In this document: in pieces, positions 56,401-64,000 of the stretch
How the letters are laid out: each line of letters begins with the position of its first letter
Position numbering within the stretch: position 1 is the first letter of the stretch
Assembly: GCF_020509005.1 (NCBI RefSeq)
Contig: NC_063022.1
Span: forward strand, 744,001 to 808,000
Direction of reading: 5' to 3'
DNA length: 64,000 nt
From: Fulvia fulva
Taxonomy: Eukaryota; Ascomycota; Dothideomycetes; Mycosphaerellales; Mycosphaerellaceae
The notes under the pieces: generated by a model
Seen by the model: the letters and a program-made list of their open reading frames with translations, nothing else
What the model was told of the DNA's origin: nothing
Databases searched by the model: none
Position numbers and translations under genes: made by a program

Positions 56401-57764
56401 TCATACATCTGTATCCGATACCAGCAATATGAACTCATATGTCGTGTGGTAGGAAGCACAGAGAGTGTCTTCGCGACTCAAGATCAGACAGTCCACCAAT
56501 TCCTCAGGAAGCGTGTGACCAAGCTGTACTCGATGAGCTCGCTACTAGCTATGGAGAACCTTATCGACAATGTTCTCGAACTGAGCATTCACCAACTCCA
56601 TTCTCGTGCTAGCAGATCCGAGATGATCAGATTAAAAGACTGGACGATGTTCTTCGCCTACGAAGTCGTTAGCACACTGGCATTGGGTCACACCACCGGC
56701 TTTCTGCAACGAGGTGAGATGTTGATAAAATAGTCAAGTCTAACCAGCAAGGATTTTGGCTCAATGCCAACGTTGGATATCTGCCAGGTCAAAGCAGATG
56801 GTTCGCAAATTATTAGTTCTTGTGGCTCATGACCAAGCTTGGAATAGATTTTGAGGCTATCAGCGTCTGGATTGATGGCGCTATAGCAGAACGGTGCCGT
56901 ACGCACCAAGACAGCGGAGAGAAGCCGGACTTCCTGCAGTATTTCTTGGCCATATTAGACGCCAATGGTGACGCAGCCAGTGATGAAAAAGTGGCTTCCG
57001 AGATTGGCAATGTCTTAGGAGCCGGCGCAGATACCACTGCGACTTCCCTCATGGCCACATTGAAGTACCTGATCGAGAGCCCAGACGATTACCGTCGAGT
57101 ACAGCAAGAAGTCGATGATGAGCATCGCCAACTTAATCTGGGCACGGATCAAGCAATCCTGTACGTGGAGCTATCGAAGTTGCCATTGCTCTCGGCGGTC
57201 ATCAAGGAGACTCTGCGGTTGCATCCCGCCATCGTATACCAGCTACCTCGTGTGTGTCCTGCCGCAAGTACCACGATCGGGTCTTATGTTATTCCGGCAG
57301 GCGTCAACATCAGCATGAGTGCAGCAGCAGTCAACCGTTTTTGTGATGCTTTTGGCCCGGACGCTGATTCATGGAGACCAGCGAGGTGGCTGGAGAAAGA
57401 GTCCCAGATGTTGGATGCGTGTGTCATGACTGTAGGTTCTTTCACAGTGGTATCGAGTAGAGTCTTGGCACAAAGCTGATCCCTGCAGTTTGGAAAAGGC
57501 AGTCGCAGTTGTCTAGGCAAGAACCTGGCACTGTTAGAGATGTACAAATGCGTTGCTTCCTTCGTGCGAAACTTCGACATCGAGCTCACGCGTGAGGAAG
57601 AGAGGATCCAGAGCTATTGGTTCGTGACAATCGAGGGCATACCAGTGCTTGGATCAGTAGGACGTCGTACGCGCAAGACCAGGCAGGAACACTACTTAGC
57701 AACTTTTGCTGACCTCAATCACAGACCACGAGGCGGGTACGGTAGTACGAGTCCAAGGACTTAA
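56401..57764 (+). pseudogene. cytochrome P450 remnant fused to the NRPS remnant
   Basis: P450 landmarks appear without an N-terminal anchor. A helix-C-like region is TVHQFLRKRVTKLYSMSSLL, then FAYEVVSTLALGHTTGFL, helix-I GAGADTTA, ExxR in KETLRLHP, WRPARW and, after an intron (57432-57488), the heme block [12 protein letters not shown]. The first half shares one open frame with the adenylation domain. That frame stops at 56733; the P450 must shift to read IVKSNQQGFWLNANVGYLPG, and then meets a TAG near 56810 between FANY and FLWLMTKLG. The gene is therefore dead twice over. The heme and I-helix motifs are intact, so decay is recent or the lesions are few. Confidence 0.75.
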
Positions 57765-58046
57765 AACACGGCCGGTAGTGGTTTGCAGGCTGTCTTGGCG
57801 TCCTGTTGGTTGTAACAAGATTTCGGTGGGTATCGATCGGACGTGGGAAAAGACTGTATGGACCTTCGGAGGGAGCATGCCAGCTAGGCTCCGCAGAGGC
57901 CAAGACTTTAAGCTGTGATCAGGATTCACCTCCACGACGCGAATGATAGCATGTGGAGATCGCCTAATCTTTTCCCGAGCGTTGAGGCGCAGTGTGATTG
58001 TGAACATTTTTATGTCGATTCTTCTAAACATTGCTTCGACAACACC

Positions 58047-58699
58047 ATGAGCGACCAAGTCCTTCGAGAGGAATCTATCTGCAGCGAACCGACCATCTTG
58101 ACGGTGACACAAAAAGAATGGAGTTGGCTCAAGAAAACCGACCGTGGCTTTTCCATCAGCGACCAGAAGGATGGGACCTTGATGTTCATGGTTGACACAA
58201 AGACCGCTGGGAAGTTTCGATTGGTCTCAGATTCTTCAGGAGATCCAGTTTTCAAACTTGAGCGCAATGTTCTCTCGAAGGGAAGTGGTTGGATCCTGAA
58301 AAGCACATCCGACGACAACATGATCCTCTTGTCAATACGATACAGCTGGGTGAGACCGCATATCAGCGACGTCACGTTCGGGCCCAAAGGATCTTCGGAA
58401 CCATCGTACACAATCAAGGCTCGAGATCTCTGGAGCGGAACTCTGGACATCATTGAACTGGCCACCTCGACAGTTGCCGCGACTATACAGTGTACCAACA
58501 TGAAGTCCAATATTCTCAGCTCATTCAAAACTTCGCCGCCCGTCTGGAGCGTCAAGATTACGCAAGGGATAGATGTCGCACTGGTATATCGTTTGCATGA
58601 GCCAGGAGTAAGGTTGCTAACCATTCCTATGCCCAGGTCGCAGCAATCGTCGTATGTGCCTCGGACGCGTTCTCGGAAAGTCATCATCTTATGAAGTAG
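58047..58699 (+). CDS. LURP-one-like (Tubby C-terminal fold) protein
   Basis: Exons 58047-58583 and 58637-58699 (53-nt intron with GCTAAC branch) give 199 residues. The fold signature is readable: FSISDQKDGTLMFMVDT, RLVSDSSGDPVFKLERN, WILKSTSD, and the closing strand-helix GIDVAL joined by splicing to VAAIVVCASDAF. Without the intron the frame would end in an unrelated basic tail, so splicing is well supported. Proteins of this fold act as membrane-linked beta-barrel modules; fungal members have no known function. The ATG at 58047 gives the normal family length; an in-frame ATG at 57951 would only add a leader. Confidence 0.8.
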
Positions 58700-58732
58700 C
58701 TTGTGTGCCCAGATTCAACATTGTCAAACACG

Positions 58733-59184
58733 ATGCAACTCGAAAGTCGGACTGTCGTTCGCTCCCAACCCCAGTCGAGCGGCAATCATCTTCTCAGCAC
58801 GATGCCTCCCTTCTGGCAGCTGCCACAGCAGCCTGGCCTTGATCCCTGCTTCTGGAGCGAGCAGTGCGGGAGCATTCCACAGTCAGACATAAAGCAAATC
58901 TCAAGCTGTCACAGCAATATCCAGCGTCGTTAGCACAAGGCTCAGTACAGTGCGCTAATGAGAGCTCAATGGGGTCTGGGCAACAGCATGCTCCGTATCC
59001 GAGATCTCACGAGAACCAGAATCCCACATTGCCCACCAAAGAAAAGCCTCGGTGCTATCAACACAATTGCCACCGTCGTCCCTTTTCGAACATTGAGAAC
59101 TATGTTCGCCGTCTCCGGGAGCAAAAAGGCCTCAAAAGAGCCTCATGTGTTTGGTGCGGTGCTGTGTTCAGCCGGCAATTGTGA
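58733..59184 (+). pseudogene. C2H2 zinc-finger protein fragment, frameshifted
   Basis: The first part (MQLESRTVVRSQPQSSGNHL, Gln/Pro-rich) changes frame near 58895 to LKLSQQYPASLAQGSVQ and continues to a zinc-finger-like pair: CYQHNCHRRPFSNIENYVRR then CVWCGAVFSRQL, where the frame stops at 59184. Fungal two-finger transcription factors have C-x-x-x-x-C ... F-S-N-x-x-N-Y-x-R-H followed by C-x-x-C ... F-x-R. Here Arg stands where the zinc-binding His is expected and the second finger is cut short. I regard it as a broken gene. A 3' exon could complete the second finger, but I could not find it. Confidence 0.5.
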
Positions 59185-59759
59185 TGGAAATGAATGGGAG
59201 GACAATCTAGATTTTGCCGTTTCAGGGCAGAAGCCCGGGTAGCTAGGTATATAGAACAAGCGTAATGCCAAGTTGGTTGTACAGATGGATGACACTGATC
59301 CCTTTGCTGTTTTCCGCAGAATAGCCTACTGATCTGCTCGGTTGTTCGTCCGGTAAGAACTCTCGGGCTGTCGCAAAGTCAGGCTGAAGAGAGCGGAGAT
59401 GCAATGATAGCCAGTCGAATCCCGGCAGAGTGGACGAACTGCCAAGCTCGAAAGACCTTGGTAAGGCGGATTAATAATCAGATCCGCAAATTTATTGAGC
59501 GAAGGCACCCGAAACGAAGTCGCCGTCGTCCCGGAGCTTGCGTAGGGCCACGACAGGCGGCTAAGTGTAGGGGCTGCCGAGCGATAATTACATGCATTCG
59601 GATACCAATTGCGTTGCCTGTTGCATATATCTAGCGTGTGCGTGCGTACGAGTGAGGTAAATGCAGATTGCGCCCGTATTATTTCTTAGAAGCAGGGCCT
59701 AGCTTAGCGATGCATATAGCGACACTTTTGATTAGTTAGAACTAATCCTGCGCAGAGCC
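59185..59759. other. spacer next to the gypsy LTR
   Basis: About 575 bp with no supported gene. Base composition changes near 59550-59650 (more TA, CTAG), which suggests transposon-derived DNA before the LTR. Confidence 0.35.
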
Positions 59760-60292
59760 TGTAAGTGGTCAGTGTCAGGGCGAGAGCCTGGCCTGTGAGA
59801 TGCAAGGGTGAAAACGAGAATGCAGGTGCGAAGTGCAGATGCAAAAGGGTATGGTATGATTGCTACACAAAACGAAAGACGAAGAAAGCAAGAGAGGCCT
59901 GGGGAAGGCCAGATATTTATACGCGACCCTCGCGAGTGCGTGTCCCCGCATCAACAGGGCTAACCCGTGCGAAGCCGCGCTCAGCAGCTTTGCTCAAAAC
60001 CTTATTCCAACCTGCCCTACGTTCCGAGTCTTCCACGTGCTTCTTCCAGGGTCCAGCGCAGTCGCGGGTGCTCGCGGGAGTGCCGTGAGTCACACAGTTA
60101 CGAGCCGAAGTGAATCTGTCAAGGTTTGGTAGAGGGGTGAACTTGGAGGGCTGGGTCCCGTAGTGAATGTTGCGGGGCATGTGATTCTTGGCGCTCACAC
60201 ACCAAGCTGGACTGTCACTTCTTGACGACTTCTGAGCACTCTGAGGCTCTTCTGTCCCCAACTTCTGTACACTCTGTGGGGAGACCATGACA
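59760..60292 (-). repeat. probable 3' LTR of the gypsy element
   Basis: On the minus strand the chromodomain end is followed by a G-rich run (CGGGGGGGCCCC) and then TGTCATGG, an LTR-like start at 60292. A TATA box (GTATAAATAT, minus strand, 59913-59922) sits about 375 nt into it, where a U3 promoter is expected. The far end near 59760 is a guess, since the other LTR is outside the window. This stretch is much less RIP-damaged than the internal part. Confidence 0.5.
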
Positions 60293-63200
60293 GGGGCCCC
60301 CCCGAACAAAGCTGAGTTCCTACGAAGCCGTAGTAGTTCTATATATCGAGGATGTTCAGCTTCAGTACCAGGCCTAGGCCTGATGTCATGGTCGATACAC
60401 CATTGGTAAGCCCCGTCGAAGAGCTCAGATTTGAAGAGCCTACCGATGTTGACTTCTGGGCCGTCTGCGCGGGCGTGGTATTCTTCGATTGCTTGACGAT
60501 TAAAGATGATATGTTGGATAGGTTCCTATGAGGTATCCTACTTAGGGCAACCTTGCTATTCGACTTCATACTTGATCGGCGGTAGTCCTTCAACGTCGTT
60601 GGGCTCTGCGCGGATTCCCCGGATCTTGCGGACGGTATAGTCGTTAGAAGGTAGGTTAACAGGCTCGTCGACTTCTACTTTATCGGGAGGACCTGGCATG
60701 TCTTGGTTTTGGTTCGGGAATAGGTCCTCAGCCGACGGCCGAAGGCGTACGGGATGGAAGACGTCGTGGATCTTTATGTTCGTAGGAAGAGCTAGACGGT
60801 AGGCGTGTGAACTAATACGCTCGGTGATCTTAAAAGGACCTAGGTTCTTCTAGTTCAGCTTCTTAGAGGGGCGGTCCGTCTTGATGTTCTTAGAGTTGAG
60901 GTAGACCATATCGCCTACTTGGTAGTCGGGAGCTAGCTGGCGACGACGATTGGCTTGATCCTCGTAGATTGCTTGTGCGTACACTATCTCGTCGTGAACT
61001 TCTTTATAGATCTATAAGAGTATAGTAGCGAACTCGTCTACTACTTACTCGTTTACGTCTTTAGTAGGCGGGAGAGGCTCTTCTAGTTCTATACCTATAC
61101 GAGGGTAGCAACCTCTCGTAGTATAGAAGGGAGAGTAGCTAGTAGTCTCCGAGTCCTAGTTACGAGTAGCGAACTCCACCGTAGGGATATACTAAGGCCA
61201 ATCCTTCTAGTAGTAGTCGACGAAGCAACGAAGGACCTACTCGAGGATAGCGTTCGTAATTTCGGTCTAGCCGTCGGTCTGTAGCTAAAAACTGGTCGAG
61301 AGGTTATGCTTGATGCCTAGGATAGCACACAGACGCTTCCAGAAGTGCGAGATGAACTAGGTGCCTCTGTCAGAGGTGATGCTATCCGGGAGGCCTTGAA
61401 AGCGCCAGACGAATTCGTAGAATAAGCGAGCAGTCTCCTTTACGGTCATGCTCTAGTACGGGATTATATACCGGTCCTTAGAGTAACGGTCCACGATCAC
61501 TAGAAGGGCCTTTGCTTTCACGCCGCTAAAGGTCTTACCGTGAGGAAGATCGGTGATAAAGTCTATAGTGATGTGCTTCTACGGACGATCAGGAGCCGGG
61601 AGAGGGTACAAGAGACCGTAGGGACGGTAGCGGTTAGCTTTAGCTCTTCGGCAAGTAGCGCAGTTCAGCGCGTAGCGGCGGACGTCCTTCTAGGAATACG
61701 GCCACTAGTAATACCTAGCGAGGAGCTTGTGGGTCTTAGCTACGCCTAGGTGACCCCTAGAGGCGGAGTCGTGGATGATTTAAAGAATCTCAGCTCGGAT
61801 ATTAGAGCCTTCGGGCTGCGGTACGTAAAGCTTCTTACGGAAGTAGACGACACCTTCCTAGAGCTCGTACTCGGACAGCGAGAAGCCCGGGAATGTCCTC
61901 GCGCCAGATTCAAGGGCCTGAACTAACTCTTAGGCGTCTATGTCGGCATCGTACGCTGTTCGTACTCGTGCTATAATGCCTTCGGGCTGCTCCTCATTAT
62001 TAAACCCCTTAAAGTCTAATTCGGATAAGCCGTCGGTCGTTACTAAGCCCTCTTTATCGTCGTTCAAGTCCTTAGCGTCCGAGGCGTATTCTTTAGGCTC
62101 GGATTTATCGTCACTCTCGTCAAGGTAGGTAGGAGCGAGCACGAGAGTAGTAAAGGAAGCGGCGAGCGTAGGCTAGCCGTTCGATAGGTACTCTCGAAGC
62201 TCGGAAGAGAGGTTGTGCTCTTTGATAACTTGTTGCTCTGCGATTTGCCGGCCCCCTCTTCGATCAACTAGAGAGTTACTAGGGCGGCGGGTAAGGGCGT
62301 CGGCTATCGAGTTGGCCTTACCGGGCGTGTACGAGATCACAAAGTTGACCCGGGAGAGGAACTCGCTCTAGCGGGCCTAGCGACGATTAAGCAGCTTGCT
62401 CTTTATAGAGTAGACGAGGTTCTTATAGTCGGAGCTTACTTAGACGGGCATAGCAGAGCCTTCGAGCTCGGGGCGCTACTCTTCGAAAGCTTTGACGATA
62501 GCGAGAAGCTCCTTGTCGTAGATCTCGTAGTTATACTCCGTAGCGGTCATCTTCTTAGAGAGGAAGGCGACAGGTAACCAGGGGGATTCAGGCGAGCGGC
62601 GTTGTAGCAGGACACCGCCCACTACGCCGTCGGATACGTCGGTCTCTACACGGGTCTCCAGTTCGAAATCGAAGTGCTGTAGAAGCGAATTCTTAACAAA
62701 CTTCGCTTTAAGCAAGTCAAAAGCCTCCTAGCATTCGTCGGTCTAGGCGAACTTCTCACCCTTACGCGTGAGCTTCGTTAAAGGGCGTACTACGCCCGAA
62801 AATGCGTAGATGAAGCGGCGGTAGAAGTTGGTAAAGCCTAGGAAACCCTAGACCTTTTTGACGTTCGTAGGAGCATCCTATTCGACGATAGCGTCGATCT
62901 TCTCTTGGTCCGTCTTGATGCCGTCTGCGGTAATAATCAAACTAAGGAACTTGACTTCGGTCTTCTTAAACTCGTACTTGTCGATGTCGAGCTACAAGCC
63001 GGCGTCTACGAGCTTCTAAAGGACCTTATAGACGTGCTCGCGGTGCTCCTCCTTGGTCTCGCTATAGACTAGGATGTCGTCGATGTAGGTAGTGTAGAAC
63101 TGATCGAGGAACTCCTAAAGGATGTCGTTAATGAAGTTCTAAAAGGTACTAGGCCCGTTACAAACGCCGAAGGGCATAACGAGCGACTCGAATAGCCCGT

Positions 63201-64000
63201 AGCGAGTACGGAAGGCTATAAGATACTCGTGTCCTTCTACCATTCGTAACTTGTTAAACGTAGCGATAATATCGAGCTTAGTAAAGTACTTGGCCTTAGA
63301 GAGGCGCTCGAGCGTCTCCTAAATTAACGGTATTAGGTAGCGGTTCTTCTTTATAATAGCGTTCAAGCCTCGGTAGTCTACGTAGAAGCGTAGACTACCG
63401 CCGGGCTTCTTAACGAACATAACGGGACTGCTAGCGCTAGAACGGCTCGCTCGAATGAACCCCTTCTTTAGGTTCTCTTCGAGGTATCTCTTGAGGACGA
63501 TAAGCTCTTCTCGGGACATAGAATATAGCGGTCCGAACGGTATCTCTACACCTTCTTCCAGCTCAATCTTGTGGTCGTAAGGGCGATAAGGAGGCAGCTC
63601 GTCTACGGCTTTAGTATCGAATACGTAGAGGATGTGGTGTGCCTAAGGAGGGACCTTCGTAGTAGGGTCGGTAGGTATACGCTTCTTATCGAGCTTCTCG
63701 AGGGCGATGTCGATATCGCGGAGAGAGGCGGCGAAGACTTGAGCTTTAGGCTACTTAGTAGTAGTAGTAAAGGTAGCGGCGTTTACCTAGAAGATCTTAG
63801 TATACTTAGGACCGCGCTAAGGCGGCGGAGAAGGCGGAGGTACCGGAGGAACTTCTAGAGGGAAGCTAATCGTAAGGGAAGTCTAGTCGATGATAGGTCG
63901 GTATCGTCTGAACTAGGGGAGGCCGAGGATAAACTTCTGATACGGTAGGGACGTAAGGAAGCTAGTGATCGACATACGCTTGCCTCCGAGGGTGATTGAC
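60293..64000 (-). mobile_element. chromodomain Ty3/gypsy retrotransposon, RIP-damaged, truncated by window end
   Basis: Minus-strand reading from the window end gives a post-protease block (FILGLP, about 63920), RT with [20 protein letters not shown] (about 63360-63430), and RNase H with VETDVSDGVVGGVLLQ and FLSKKMTATEYNYEIYDKEL (about 62500-62660). Integrase-like sequence lies at roughly 60900-62300, and a chromodomain-like end is near 60500-60600 (PPIKYEVE, then EPIQHIIFNRQAIEEYHARA). This order, with integrase after RNase H, defines Ty3/gypsy. Stops abound and CpA is depleted over about 60850-64000, so it is RIP-inactivated. Gag and part of protease lie beyond 64000. Confidence 0.87.

Noticed and set aside
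58010..58687. 225-residue minus-strand frame
   Set aside because: It is antisense to the LURP-one-like gene and shows no family motifs.

Overview
The window looks like nuclear DNA of a filamentous ascomycete. Introns are short (about 48-133 nt) with GT(A/G)(A/T)G donors and CTAAC/CTGAC branch sites. HET, NACHT-ankyrin, F-box, GFA and VOC families are present, and retrotransposons at both ends are depleted of CpA and full of TAG/CTA, the signature of repeat-induced point mutation (RIP). The gene mix, and what looks like RIP leaking into a neighbouring gene, fit a Dothideomycete, but I cannot name the species. Every splice site below was read by eye from donor, branch and acceptor motifs and from phase agreement between exons.

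Layout. 1-4041: RIP-ruined Ty1/copia element (+) with a possible LTR after it. 4687-9551: a RIP-damaged LPPEL-type gene fragment, a small gene with an internal duplication and a dead HET gene. 9894-28114: a mostly intact housekeeping-like block: SDR, Skt5/Chs4-type chitin synthase activator with a CAAX tail on a tiny last exon, alpha/beta hydrolase with a GC-AG intron, sulfotransferase-like protein, an odd Rho-like GTPase, a Yvc1-type vacuolar channel, a five-exon GFA protein and a VOC protein with a disordered tail. 28608-35120: a broken polyamine-oxidase-like gene, a GT31/PAN glycosyltransferase, a BTB protein and an ACS-family MFS transporter. 35657-35859: a tRNA-Ser(UGA) gene interrupted at three places. 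36250-43841: F-box gene, a multiply stopped unknown pseudogene and a frameshifted NACHT-ankyrin gene.

44002-53457 is the most notable part: a compact mycosporine-type cluster. An A-T-R NRPS-like carboxylate reductase (-), a sugar-phosphate cyclase of the 2-demethyl-4-deoxygadusol synthase type (-), a COMT-like O-methyltransferase (+) and an ATP-grasp ligase (+) lie around a 1.27 kb divergent promoter. The cyclase and methyltransferase would make 4-deoxygadusol and the ATP-grasp enzyme would add an amino acid. I propose that the A-T-R enzyme reduces the amino-acid carboxylate to the alcohol found in typical fungal mycosporines (serinol, glutaminol).

54461-59184 holds decayed NRPS and P450 pieces that run together in one frame, an intact LURP-one-like gene and a C2H2 zinc-finger fragment. 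59760-64000 is a chromodomain Ty3/gypsy element (-), RIP-damaged and cut by the window end. Inactivating changes fall mainly in conflict and secondary-metabolism genes, while housekeeping-like genes are intact. Residual assembly errors are still a possible cause for single-base frameshifts.
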